Positions 29,070-38,605 of a stretch of DNA of 64,000 bases are shown in pieces. Under the pieces are notes generated by a model. The model worked only from the letters and a program-made list of their open reading frames with translations, did not search any database and had not been told where the DNA came from. The stretch comes from Eukaryota sp. TZLM1-RC (taxonomy: Eukaryota > Metamonada: BaSk clade), in contig JAUPSS010000003.1 of assembly GCA_040285825.1 (NCBI GenBank), positions 3,410,001 to 3,474,000 on the forward strand, written 5' to 3'. The translations under genes and the position numbers were made by a program. Within the stretch, counting starts at the first letter, position 1. Each line of letters begins with the position of its first letter.

Positions 29070-29772
29070 AAACGTGCAATTTGTCTATATGGATGCAGAT
29101 CAGGTTCACTTAAAAGAAATAGGATGTGTGCTTGTGTATTTGTTCGAATTCACCACAGCTCACTTTGCGTCACCCTCTGAATTGTTCGAAATAGACAACT
29201 CATCGTTCTCCATTACATGATGCTGTTAGAGACACTGTTTTTAGTATGGCACGAGCTGCAAGAATCTCGTGTATCAAAGAGCCTCTGCTGAAAGAAACAT
29301 TGTCATTGAATAATTTTGGTTTCGATGACAAAGGTGATATACACTGTGGTTGGATTGAGAAATCTGAAGCTGTTGTTGACTTTGTCTCATGTAATGTTGC
29401 AAATGACATTTTGGTTCAAAGAAGAAAAGTGAATCCTGTAGATGCTCTTGAATTTAAAGCTATAGAAAAACATAGAAAATATGAAAAAGATATCGAAGAA
29501 GCTAATGCTGATAGATCTTGACCACTTGTTTTTTTATTGCTTTTCCATTTTCTATCAACGGAAGACTATCAATAGAAGTAGGAAACTTTTTGAATGATTT
29601 CCAAAAAATGGTTCAAGATAAAACAATAAAAATATTTGATATCCTTTTTTGGCGCCCTCGGATTCTATTTGCTAGAATTGATAGATTGCCTCGGTTTTTC
29701 AATGGAATAAGAAAAGCTTTGGCTAGACATCAAGCAGATCAAAATTGTGTGGAGGAAATCGTGGTTGAATGA
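29070..29772 (+). mobile_element. Non-LTR retrotransposon family B, 5'-truncated copy
   Basis: Reads the family B endonuclease-like region (SCIKEPLLKETLSLNNFG, DIHCGWIEKSEAVVDFVSC) and after a frameshift at about 29520 the tail to CVEEIVVE. Shorter than the copy at 20 kb; the finger region is broken. Confidence 0.8.
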
Positions 29773-30057
29773 ATTTCGTCCCATTAGTTAAGAATATATT
29801 TTGTTAAGTGTGTAAGTTTAAGAAATTGAAAACAGTAATGGGGATACCAGTTTTCATTCCTCAAGTATTAACTATGTTGGTAAGTTAGGGGAATCGACTC
29901 GAGTATTGCCATGGACGAATCACAACAAACCAGGTTTTGACGTCTCACTAAGTAAATTTGATTATGAGAAAGATCTATTGAGTTTATTTGTAGAAGTTAT
30001 TTATGGTAATTTTTTTGGTTTTTGCAATCTAAATCAAAAAATTGTTAATTATTGAAC

Positions 30058-30549
30058 TTTTCAACCAATATTTGAACCATTGGAATTTGGTCAGGAGGAA
30101 AGTGTAGTTGGAAAGTAATCGCCAGAAATGGAAAATAATTAAATTTGAAAACCGCAGACGAAAAGAGAGACGGTTCCGAGAGAGTCTCGACAAATTTCAA
30201 AGACTGGCTGGACATCCTTCAAAAACTCTACCTTGCTGTGGGTTCTGCTAATTTCCCTTCTCATTGCCGAAAAGACAATCGATATGGATCAGCAAGTGGG
30301 TTCAGAAAATGGTTGTGTTATCAAAAGGACGTGAAGCACTTGTCAACCAGTGAATTTAATACAAGCAAACTGTCCAGTTGTTGCATGGCCGAGAATATTC
30401 AAGCAGGCTCATGGCAGATGCGTATTTGTACTGAGTGTCAAATTGTATATGACAGAGATATTTTCGCTGCAAAAAATATTCAAATTAAGAAGAAAGCGGA
30501 ATTGTGGCCGGAAAGATACATTTGCTCAGAAGCTCTGTTGATAAGATGA
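30058..30549 (+). pseudogene. Fanzor family 1, 5'-truncated copy
   Basis: Only the last 150 codons or so of the nuclease are present, starting at the FNQYLNHW helix. The C-terminal part from 30145 is open: the Arg-rich helix, SANFPSHCR, SEFNTSK, CC..CTEC and DRDIFAAKNI (one Ser to Phe change next to RuvC-III). RuvC-I is absent, so it cannot cut. The opposite orientation and the sharp 5' border next to family B sequence suggest a partial insertion or a deletion. Confidence 0.88.
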
Positions 30550-30888
30550 ATGGGGAAGCTGAGCATACAGAAACAAAAACATTGGAAAAACTGATATTTT
30601 TTTTGAATTTTTTATTTTTATTTTTTTATTTTTTTTGAAAAACTTTTGAGACCGATCTACAAATACCTTGGCAGCATTTGGTAGATCCACGTAGATACAT
30701 CAAGTCGCGAGGCTTTGTTCTGTGAAAACAGTAGGTGTTTTTAAGTGAGGTAGCCCATTGATGAAGATCATGATTGTCTTTGTCAAATGACGCTACATGT
30801 CTCCTACAGCCTGTGAGTAGACATTGAGAAAGTTGAAAACAGGAAAGAATTTTACAGGGGAATGCATGATAAGTAAAATTCACAGTAC
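30550..30888 (+). ncRNA. Candidate guide-RNA region of the truncated Fanzor
   Basis: Downstream of the truncated gene. It matches 25519-25789 except for about 58 extra T-rich bases near 30587-30644. It ends in a hairpin with arms GAATTTTAC (30847-30855) and GTAAAATTC (30873-30881) around the same 17-nt loop. Even though the protein is broken, this end is well preserved. Confidence 0.5.
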
Positions 30889-30937
30889 GAAGTGTTATAA
30901 ATTTTTTTTGAGATTTTGATTTATTTCAATATAATTG

Positions 30938-31723
30938 CTATAAAAAGTTCAACACACGACCAAATCGACTTTTCTGAATAACTTCCAGTCCTTTTCTCAG
31001 TCCTCCCTGAAAATGAGATAGGAGAGAATGATTTACATCATGTTGAGGAGAAATTCCACACCTTGGAACAAGATCAATGAGGTAGTGCTCACTTGATTCA
31101 TAAGTCACACATATCTCTGACCCATCGCCCTCTTCAGCAACACACACAGAGGCCCAAAGAATAAAGCCATGGTCACTTATACAATATAACCTGTTTAAGG
31201 TCTTCCAGAGGTTGCATTGTTCATTAGACAAAAACATTGAACCAATTACCTCAGACTTTGCAGTGATGGGAACGTTGAAAAGTGCCCATTGTTGATTAAA
31301 GTTCATGAGTAACGGGTGATCTTCACTTAACTCTATTGTAGCATTGAATAAACACTGTTTTGTACCGTTTAAATTAAAGCAGCAAACGAGTTGATTACTC
31401 TCTGAATCGACCCATGTAATTCGCCCAACATCCAGGTCAACTTGAACTGTATAAGGTCCAAAGCTGATTCCGTTCGTTTGTCCAACGATCGACATTTCAA
31501 AGCACTCCTGTTGGAAAACTTCCCATGTGTGTTCCATGACCTGTTCAACAGTGGAGTTGATTGCCAGATTATAGGTGATCAGAACAGATAGAAATATCAA
31601 AAAAAGTAGTATTAACAAAAGGTTACGCTTAAAGAGCACTTTTAGCTTCAGCATTGACAACAGCCAGGAGTAACAACAAAGGTGAGATCGTTGCTTATTG
31701 AGTTTACAGTTGTCACTAATCAT
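30938..31723 (-). CDS. Single-pass type II membrane protein, unknown
   Basis: 261 aa, no family recognised. A basic N-terminus (about 35 residues) is followed by a hydrophobic stretch (NLLLILLFLIFLSVLITYNL) and a lumenal or extracellular domain of about 200 residues with several cysteines and N-glycosylation sequons (NST, NGT, NAT, NHS). Another Met (MLKLKV) lies 23 codons downstream of the first ATG and could be the true start. It lies about 70 bp from the 3' end of the RNF32-like gene on the same strand. It probably sits in the secretory pathway or at the cell surface. Confidence 0.65.
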   Translation of the reverse strand: MISDNCKLNKQRSHLCCYSWLLSMLKLKVLFKRNLLLILLFLIFLSVLITYNLAINSTVEQVMEHTWEVFQQECFEMSIVGQTNGISFGPYTVQVDLDVGRITWVDSESNQLVCCFNLNGTKQCLFNATIELSEDHPLLMNFNQQWALFNVPITAKSEVIGSMFLSNEQCNLWKTLNRLYCISDHGFILWASVCVAEEGDGSEICVTYESSEHYLIDLVPRCGISPQHDVNHSLLSHFQGGLRKGLEVIQKSRFGRVLNFL

Positions 31724-31791
31724 TTAATCATTAGGTCCAAATTAAAATTTAATTAAATTATAAATTAACTAAATAAAACTGTTTATAATTT

Positions 31792-32790
31792 TTAATACTC
31801 CATTTCAATCTTTGAATAGTATTTCCGACAAACAGGACAAGAATAACTACTGTGACTAAACTTTTCCAAAGAACGTAAACAATTGGAGTGAAAGAAATGA
31901 CAACACGAAAGCAAGCTCGAACTTTTTCCACTAGTGAGGGACACAAGAGAATTGTCAAGTCCTCTACAGGACAATTTGATATCACCTAAGCAAATGGGAC
32001 AAGCCTCAACAGTATCTGGAGACTGAACTGTTAATCCAAGGCGGTTAATAACTGTCTGTTTGATTGATTGCCAATCAACTTCCGTCTGATTCTCGGAGCT
32101 GTACAGTGCTCTACGCAAAAGATCTCTTTGAAGCAGAATATCTTTGTCAATACTTGAAATCATTTGATCAACTTGCATCTGAAATGACAAAATTGGTGTC
32201 AAGAATCTTGAGCAAACATCTGCCATGCTTTCATAAACGAACTGCCGTTGCTGCTTCTTTGGGAGTAACTTCACTTGATTTAAGGTCTTTCTCACCTTCC
32301 ATCTCGCAAGACAGCCTCGAATAGCTGACTGGATCTTGATAGCAGATAAAATGGAGAGATGAAGCTTGGGGTCAAAGGAGCTCAGCTTCTCCTCATAATG
32401 TTGTCTACAGAGAGGACACGTGCGAGAGCTGGAATACTGTTCAAAAAAAGCTAGACAGTGGGGATGAAAAATATGGGAACATAGAAGCAGTGTGACTTTG
32501 TTACTGGAGAACCCATCAAGACAGATACAACAAGTGGCGTTGGAAAGGCAGTTCTCTCTAATAACAGCTTGGTTTTTAGCTTTGTTCCACTTAGGATGAT
32601 GTTCCGATGGACTGTCTACTGGGATCGTCTGCTTTTTACATTTTTTATGCTTTACATTGAGGGATTTTGAGAAGGAAAGAGTAAGTGACGAAGAGAGAGA
32701 CGCAACAGATGGCATCAAAACTTTTTTAAATATGGGGAACCCAGATACATTATATGCAGATGACATTTGTTCTACCTTCACCACACACAT
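31792..32790 (-). CDS. RNF32: RING-IQ-RING protein (RNF32-like)
   Basis: 332 aa with two RING fingers around an IQ calmodulin-binding motif, the layout of RNF32. RING 1 is at about 88-128 (CCICLDGF ... CSHIFHPHCL ... CPLC); the IQ motif at 150-169 (IKIQSAIRGCLARWKVRKT); RING 2 at about 264-321 (CPICLGDI ... CCHFFHSNCL ... CPVC). A ubiquitin-ligase role is inferred from the RING fingers; RNF32 is testis-expressed and found mainly in ciliated eukaryotes. The start is either 32790 or the second Met at 32766. The 5' end is only 8 bp from the likely start of the divergent nitroreductase gene, so the two must share control DNA. Confidence 0.88.
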   Translation of the reverse strand: MCVVKVEQMSSAYNVSGFPIFKKVLMPSVASLSSSLTLSFSKSLNVKHKKCKKQTIPVDSPSEHHPKWNKAKNQAVIRENCLSNATCCICLDGFSSNKVTLLLCSHIFHPHCLAFFEQYSSSRTCPLCRQHYEEKLSSFDPKLHLSILSAIKIQSAIRGCLARWKVRKTLNQVKLLPKKQQRQFVYESMADVCSRFLTPILSFQMQVDQMISSIDKDILLQRDLLRRALYSSENQTEVDWQSIKQTVINRLGLTVQSPDTVEACPICLGDIKLSCRGLDNSLVSLTSGKSSSLLSCCHFFHSNCLRSLEKFSHSSYSCPVCRKYYSKIEMEY

Positions 32791-32798
32791 TTGATGGA

Positions 32799-33347
32799 AT
32801 GTCTTTTGCTCAGGTTCTCAACCAAAGACGTTCTAAACGGTCCTTCTGTGAACAATCTTTATCTCTATCAGAAATATCCCAACTCTGTTACTCAGCACAG
32901 GGAATTTCTAGTAACAACAAAAGAGTCTGCCCCAGCGCAGGTGCTTTATATCCACTAGAACTCTATATTGTTGTTCAAAATGTTGATGATTTGCAACCTG
33001 GGTTATACAAGTATAATCCAGGTCCCCATGAATTAAATTTACTTATCATTGGAAATTTAACACATCCCATATACAATGCTGCTTTACGACAGGAAAGTGT
33101 AATGAGTGCACCAGTGAACTTTGTGTTCTCTGCTGTTTATGATAGAATCTGCAGCAAATACGGTCACAGAGGTGAGCGATACGCACATATTGAAGTTGGA
33201 CACGCTGCACAAAATCTATGTCTTCGAGCCACTTCATTATCCCTACATACCGTATGTATAGGTGCTTTTGATGGCGAGAGGCTATCAAAGTCAATGAACT
33301 TGCCTGTGACTGAAGCTCCTCTATATATTGTTCCTGTTGGTAAATGA
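32799..33347 (+). CDS. SagB/ThcOx-type nitroreductase-family protein
   Basis: About 182 aa (197 if started at 32754). FMN-dependent nitroreductase fold: QRRSKRSF near the start (phosphate binding), the SagB hallmark PSAGALYPLELYIVV, GLYKYNP, FSAVYDRICSKYGHRGERY, IEVGHAAQNLCLRA and the C-terminal YIVPVGK. This subfamily oxidises thiazolines and oxazolines in bacterial peptide pathways, and also occurs as stand-alone proteins in bacteria and archaea. No cyclodehydratase partner is present here, so the substrate is unknown. Start 32799 is preferred because family members begin just before the RRS motif and because 32754 would overlap the RNF32-like gene. Origin by transfer from prokaryotes is likely but needs a tree. 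Confidence 0.85.
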   Translation: MSFAQVLNQRRSKRSFCEQSLSLSEISQLCYSAQGISSNNKRVCPSAGALYPLELYIVVQNVDDLQPGLYKYNPGPHELNLLIIGNLTHPIYNAALRQESVMSAPVNFVFSAVYDRICSKYGHRGERYAHIEVGHAAQNLCLRATSLSLHTVCIGAFDGERLSKSMNLPVTEAPLYIVPVGK

Positions 33348-33526
33348 AGGCATTTTGTTTCAGATTTGATAAATGTACATAATCCATTGTTATAATTGAG
33401 AAATACCTCCCTTCACCAAACATAGGAACTTCAATGTTAGAGAACATCAATAATAATGTGAATCATAATCAATTAAATAGTAAATTGCATCAGATTAATT
33501 AGCCTTCATAGATCAATGAAAACGTG

Positions 33527-33716
33527 TGTTAGTCTTTACACTATTCTAGAGTGTAGATAGACTTATCTATTTGTTCTTGTTTATTAGCTTAATGTTCATT
33601 GTTTATTCATGGAGACCTCACTAGTGATGGTATTGAAATTCACTATAGCTCATATCTCGTCGTAATAAAATTACTATCTGTTCACAAATATGTCTGACTC
33701 TAGCCCACAGGCAACA
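33527..33716 (+). repeat. 5' LTR
   Basis: 190 bp, TGTTAG...GCAACA. It contains the Gag ATG at 33690, 27 nt before its end. Confidence 0.95.
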
Positions 33717-36700
33717 ATAATTATTGGCCGTTCTTCGGCTAACGAACAACAGGCTCCTCTTGATGCAGCCTCACCTCCGGGTGAAACCAACCCCAATCTC
33801 GGCCGTAGGGATTCCGCCTCCCATCTCGCCAACAATCCTCAGGACTCAGAGGGGGACCCTCTCACTCCTGCCAAGGATTCTCCTTCTCCTGAAGAAGCCA
33901 ACGTAGATACCTCGAAAGGGGATTCTACCTCCACGACTTCCAAGGAGTCGACAGATTCTTCTGGTCAAGCTCGTCCCTCCTCTACTTCTCCCAATGTATC
34001 TACTTACACTAAATCCAAGTGGCAGTATACCATGGAGAAATTCCGTAGGGATTTAGAACTATGGAACTTCCTGGATCTACTCGCCTTGAAGGTAGAACTT
34101 GCTACTCGTGCTCCCAAGGACCACTTCGAGCAGTTCATGATTCAGATGTTCCTAAACGAGTCTCCTCCTCGGATTCCTTCAGTTGAAGAAGATGGAGACC
34201 ACTTCAAGTTCTTGCTGCTACCCCAACCCTATGATCCATTGACCCATCCAGATCCGGATTGTCTCATGGATTTCTATCCATTCCGTTTGGATAGAGAATC
34301 AGCAGTCGAACCTAATCCAGGCCAAGTTTTCGCCGCTCGTAGTGCTTACGGTCAGGAGCTCTCGAGAGTGTGGAACTCGTTGGAAAACCCTCCTACTCTC
34401 AGAAGTCTCCCAGATAATCCCGAAACCACTCCCATACCTTCTCGTCAAGAGAAAGTAGCTGTTCATGGCGAGGATGAAGACGGTAACCCATGCGTTTTCT
34501 GGGTACCGAGAAGTCAAGTTCTCTCTCCTGATCCTTCCATCCCCAAACCCCTCTCTGGAGATTTGTCCGTTTCGGATCTCGACACTTCTCCTCCCATCCT
34601 TCTCCCATCTAACGCGGTGGATTTTGACTCTCTTAGCATGCCTAAAACATCCGAGTCCACCACCAAAATCAGGGACAGCCCCTCTCGTTGTTTCCCTACA
34701 ATCACTCGAAATCCCTCCAAACGCCTCTTAAATCCTTTGAGCACATTTGACCCTGAATCTTCGAATATCAATAGAATTTTTAGTCTGTCTTCCGTTTGTG
34801 CCAATAAATCAATTAATTGTCCCAAGTTTATAGAACTCTGGTTACAGATTAATAACATAGATGTATCTGGTCTCATTGATAGTGGTGCATCCATATCTGT
34901 CATCTCAAGAGACCTATCCACAAAATGCAAGATGGAACACAGCTCTGAATCTGTCAAATTCATTGGTGTTAACGGAGAACCATCAAACTCTGACGGCAAT
35001 GCCAAAGGAATCCTATCCTTCAATGTCGGTAGCATTGCCAAAGTTGTGCATCTTACCAAATCGTTACCAATCGTTCCAGGCAACAACATTCTAATTATAG
35101 GAATAGACATCCTATATGAACTCGGCCTCATGAACAACGACAGGGTATACATTCATCTCGATGAGCTTCACAGAACACTAATGTTACCTGAATCTGAGTT
35201 TGACCACAGAATTTCACAGATATCTGACTTCAAGGTGTCAAAAACATTCAAAGATCACGTCAACTCGTCAGGTTGTCAAATAAAGCTCAACAATCAATCA
35301 GAAAATCAACAGCTCCTCGCAACTCTTGAAGAGTTCAAAGATGTTTTCACGTTGAAACCCCATGAAGACGGCATCGACTGTAACCCCATGGACATCGATT
35401 TCTACGATGAAGACACTGTTGTTTATCGTCCACCTCGCAAGTTAAACCCTGAACGACTCAAAATCGCCAACCAAATCTTCGATGAGTTAATCGAATCTGG
35501 TTTCGCCACAGAATCCAACGGTAGATTCAGCTCCCCAGTCGTTCTTGTAGTTTATCCGGATCATCGGAAACCACGTCTTACAGGCGACTTCAGTGGCCCG
35601 AACGGAGTCAATGCAAACACTATCCCCATTGCTCCAAACCTTCCAAAGATCTCTGATGTATTAGAGTTCTTATCTCAAGCCAATTACATTGGAACACTTG
35701 ATCTCCCAAAAGCATTTTGGCAACTCAAGATCAACGAAAGAGACATCGAGAAAACCACCCTCAGCATTCCTGGTCGCAGTATCAGCTTCAACAGGGCATG
35801 TTTCAGTCTCAAGAACGTTCCCGCAGTGTTTCAAAATGTAATGTCCAACATCTTTAGCATCGAAGGCGTGTTTATCTACATCGACGATATCATTATCATA
35901 GGTAATACCCTTCCTCAATTCATCGACAGGCTCAAAGCCGTCCTCTTCCGCGCTAAAGACAAGCGGGTCAGCCTTGGCCTACCAAAATGCCATTTCAAGT
36001 CTAAAGATCATGAAATCAAGATTCTTGGTAGTATCTTCGTCAACGGTACACGCCAAATCGATCCCTCACGACTAACTGGACTAGTTGAGCTTCCAGCTCC
36101 CAAGACAGTGAAAGACGTCAGAAGCTTTGTAGGATCCATCAACTACATTAGAGACTGGCTGCCTTCGGTATCCGAAATCATATCACCTATCATCGAGCTT
36201 ACCAGAGGAAACCCTCGCCGTATCGAGTGGACCTCAGATCATGAACTCCGCTTCAACAAGATCAAGCAGCTCGTAAAGGAGAATATGCCATTGAGTTTAC
36301 CCCCAGCAGATAACCGTGTCCTTATCAGTTGTGACGCATCAGACATTGCTATTGGCGGCGTCATTTGGGAAGAATATGATCCTTGTGAACACAATGGCAC
36401 TCCTCTCATTGACCGTAAGGTCAGACCTATCAGTTTCTTCAGCAGGATTCTCTCCAATTCCCAAAAGAATTGGTCAACGATGCAGAAAGAGCTTTACGCT
36501 ATACTTCTCATCCTAACAGAATCATGCATCGAGAGTTACCTTAAAAGCAGGAAGCTCACGATATTCACAGATCACAGGAACCTCTCATATCTGGTAACAG
36601 CCCCTGATAAGAATCGAATTGTCACACGTTGGTTACCAATACTCAGTGAGTTCGACTTCAAGTTGGTACACACCAGGGGGAAGCCAACTAGTGGGCATAC

Positions 36701-36743
36701 TTGCTATTTAGACAGGTCCCAACGACCGATTTTGTACGCATAA
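33690..36743 (+). CDS. Gag-protease-RT-RNase H polyprotein
   Basis: 1017 codons. Residues 1 to about 110 are Pro/Ser/Thr-rich, then a Gag-like region to about 380. The aspartic protease is at LIDSGASISVIS (Asp about 397). Reverse transcriptase from about 570: SGFATESNGRFSSPVVLV, then LDLPKAFWQLKI and the catalytic YIDD at about 730-733. RNase H has SCDASDIAIGG near 880, the KEL..I helix and FTDHRNLSYL. The frame ends shortly after LVHTRGKPTSGH, where related elements continue directly into the integrase; a frameshift there ends the protein early. No CCHC knuckle is seen in Gag. Confidence 0.93.
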   Translation: MSDSSPQATIIIGRSSANEQQAPLDAASPPGETNPNLGRRDSASHLANNPQDSEGDPLTPAKDSPSPEEANVDTSKGDSTSTTSKESTDSSGQARPSSTSPNVSTYTKSKWQYTMEKFRRDLELWNFLDLLALKVELATRAPKDHFEQFMIQMFLNESPPRIPSVEEDGDHFKFLLLPQPYDPLTHPDPDCLMDFYPFRLDRESAVEPNPGQVFAARSAYGQELSRVWNSLENPPTLRSLPDNPETTPIPSRQEKVAVHGEDEDGNPCVFWVPRSQVLSPDPSIPKPLSGDLSVSDLDTSPPILLPSNAVDFDSLSMPKTSESTTKIRDSPSRCFPTITRNPSKRLLNPLSTFDPESSNINRIFSLSSVCANKSINCPKFIELWLQINNIDVSGLIDSGASISVISRDLSTKCKMEHSSESVKFIGVNGEPSNSDGNAKGILSFNVGSIAKVVHLTKSLPIVPGNNILIIGIDILYELGLMNNDRVYIHLDELHRTLMLPESEFDHRISQISDFKVSKTFKDHVNSSGCQIKLNNQSENQQLLATLEEFKDVFTLKPHEDGIDCNPMDIDFYDEDTVVYRPPRKLNPERLKIANQIFDELIESGFATESNGRFSSPVVLVVYPDHRKPRLTGDFSGPNGVNANTIPIAPNLPKISDVLEFLSQANYIGTLDLPKAFWQLKINERDIEKTTLSIPGRSISFNRACFSLKNVPAVFQNVMSNIFSIEGVFIYIDDIIIIGNTLPQFIDRLKAVLFRAKDKRVSLGLPKCHFKSKDHEIKILGSIFVNGTRQIDPSRLTGLVELPAPKTVKDVRSFVGSINYIRDWLPSVSEIISPIIELTRGNPRRIEWTSDHELRFNKIKQLVKENMPLSLPPADNRVLISCDASDIAIGGVIWEEYDPCEHNGTPLIDRKVRPISFFSRILSNSQKNWSTMQKELYAILLILTESCIESYLKSRKLTIFTDHRNLSYLVTAPDKNRIVTRWLPILSEFDFKLVHTRGKPTSGHTCYLDRSQRPILYA

Positions 36744-36925
36744 ACACAATCAACACAGGCAACACTCGTTCATCAGCGAGCGAGACCACCTATTAACCGT
36801 TTCACCCAATCTATTATATCAGAAACTATAAGCCATTAGACGAATCTGCTCTTCCAGACCCAGACGACCTTCGGGATACCCACAAAATCCTCATTTTAAA
36901 AGAGAAATGTGCATCTGCAATCCCC

Positions 36926-38386
36926 ATGTTCGATCCTTGGTTGAGTAGAATCCGTTCAGAGCAAAGACAAGCTGTTGCAGCTCACGAACGTTCATTTAAT
37001 AACTGTTCCGTCCATCATCTTGACCTCTACGTTAACGAATCAGGCAAGATCATCATCCCGTCATCACTCATCAACGACACGCTCTTGATCATACATGGTT
37101 ATGTATCAGGCGGTCATCCTAGTATGTCTAAGAGTTTACGCAGGCTATCCTCTAGCGACTACTATTGGCCCAGTATGACTGATGATATGAAGAACCACGT
37201 GCGTTCTTGTCCATCATGTCAGAAAACGGCACCTGTCCCCAAATCTATCACTCTTTCCACCGGATCTCTCTGGGCTGACAAACCCTTCGCGAGATTGAAC
37301 GTGGATACCATTGGTCCTCTTCCTCCAGATCAGGAGGCCAATAAGTACATCTTAGTTTTCGTGGACAGTTTCACTCGGTATACAATCCTCGTGCCCCTCA
37401 AAGAATTAAACGCAAGGCTGACAGCCGACGCATTGATTTGGAGTGTGTGCGCAATCTTCGGTATACCTTACAGCATTCACAGTGACAACGGCCCAGAATT
37501 CGCCAACAACGTGTTTAAATCACTGTGCGAATTCCTGTCTATCAACGTGACGAACAGTATGCCAAATTTCAGTCAATCAAATGGCCTAGTTGAACGACGT
37601 CATAGAGTCATTTTACAAAATCTTAGGAAGCTCCTAATCGATTTTAACGCCTATGACAACTGGTCAGAATACTTACCTTACGTACAACTCTTAACGAATT
37701 CGTCTAAGAGATCTATCACAGGTTTCAGTCCATTCGAGCTTATGTTTGGGTCAGACGTCAGTCCCAGAGCTGACCCTTTATCAATTTTCTCCACCATCGA
37801 AAAGGCTACCACTGAGGTTCCTTTCATTCTGGATATCCAATCTAAATTTAATCGATTGAAAGAAAAACGAGAAAAAGCAGAAATCACCCAAACATCGAAA
37901 TCGCCGGAGGAGAAGCCAAGCACGAGTAATTTGCTATTCGAAGTTGGATGTTTAATCCTCAAATCATCTTGTAACTCCAAATTACATGGGAATTATCTGG
38001 GCCCATATTTGGTCATCGACAAACCTAGTAAATCAACTTTATTATTAAAGAATTTAATCACAGGTGTCGAATCTAAGGCTAGCATTTCACAATGCAAATT
38101 GTACCATTCTGACAAACCCACTGATGATGAGTTTCATCGTATCGTGGCCTCAGGTGATACTGAGGAACATCTTCTATTAGAAGTTCTCAGCCAGGATGGT
38201 GACGTGTGTCAAGTCGTATACGCTGGAGATGTACGAGGCACCGAGCCTGTCGACCGCATTAAGAACACCAAGGCCTACCAAGCCTTCCTCCAGACTAATA
38301 AGTCACGACCCCCCACTAGTCAACCTACTCGCAAACAACCTCGTAGAAGAGCTAGAAAAGACCGTCGAAAGGAGGGGAAGAAGTAG
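36926..38386 (+). CDS. Integrase part of the gypsy polyprotein
   Basis: 486 codons from an internal ATG. H2C2 zinc finger (HGYVSGGH ... CPSCQK), the DDE core (Asp in LNVDTIGPL, Asp in HSDNGPEF, Glu in NGLVERRH), then a C-terminal domain with KLHGNYLGPYLVI and a basic tail (RKQPRRRARKDRRKEGKK). In the original element this was the last part of Pol; the region 36744-36925 has stops and a frame change. The stop codon TAG is the last triplet before the 3' LTR. Confidence 0.92.
   Translation: MFDPWLSRIRSEQRQAVAAHERSFNNCSVHHLDLYVNESGKIIIPSSLINDTLLIIHGYVSGGHPSMSKSLRRLSSSDYYWPSMTDDMKNHVRSCPSCQKTAPVPKSITLSTGSLWADKPFARLNVDTIGPLPPDQEANKYILVFVDSFTRYTILVPLKELNARLTADALIWSVCAIFGIPYSIHSDNGPEFANNVFKSLCEFLSINVTNSMPNFSQSNGLVERRHRVILQNLRKLLIDFNAYDNWSEYLPYVQLLTNSSKRSITGFSPFELMFGSDVSPRADPLSIFSTIEKATTEVPFILDIQSKFNRLKEKREKAEITQTSKSPEEKPSTSNLLFEVGCLILKSSCNSKLHGNYLGPYLVIDKPSKSTLLLKNLITGVESKASISQCKLYHSDKPTDDEFHRIVASGDTEEHLLLEVLSQDGDVCQVVYAGDVRGTEPVDRIKNTKAYQAFLQTNKSRPPTSQPTRKQPRRRARKDRRKEGKK
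38367..38386 (+). other. Polypurine tract
   Basis: GAAAGGAGGGGAAGAAGTAG directly before the 3' LTR; it doubles as the last codons of the integrase. Confidence 0.8.
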
Positions 38387-38576
38387 TGTTAGTCTTTACA
38401 CTATTCTAGAGTGTAGATAGACTTATCTATTTGTTCTTGTTTATTAGCTTAATGTTCATTGTTTATTCATGGAGACCTCACTAGTGATGGTATTGAAATT
38501 CACTATAGCTCATTTCTCGTCGTAATAAAATTACTATCTGTTCACACATATGTCTGACTCTAGCCCACAGGCAACA
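38387..38576 (+). repeat. 3' LTR
   Basis: 190 bp, two differences from the 5' LTR; followed by the duplicated CGTG. Confidence 0.95.
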
Positions 38577-38605
38577 CGTGCCTCATGATTTGATTTGCAA
38601 ATATG

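Larger units (their letters stand above)
33527..38576 (+). mobile_element. Ty3/gypsy-like LTR retrotransposon, nearly complete
   Basis: 5.05 kb. LTRs of 190 bp (33527-33716, 38387-38576) start TG and end CA, differ at two positions and are flanked by the 4-bp duplication CGTG. Domain order is Gag-like, protease, RT, RNase H, integrase, which is the Ty3/gypsy order. The coding part starts in the 5' LTR and the integrase stop touches the 3' LTR. Between RNase H and integrase there is a frameshift and stops, so this copy is probably no longer autonomous. Confidence 0.97.

Noticed and set aside
34514-35152. 212-codon frame antisense to the gypsy Gag-Pol
   Set aside because: Lies wholly within the coding region of the retrotransposon; no recognisable domain; a shadow frame.
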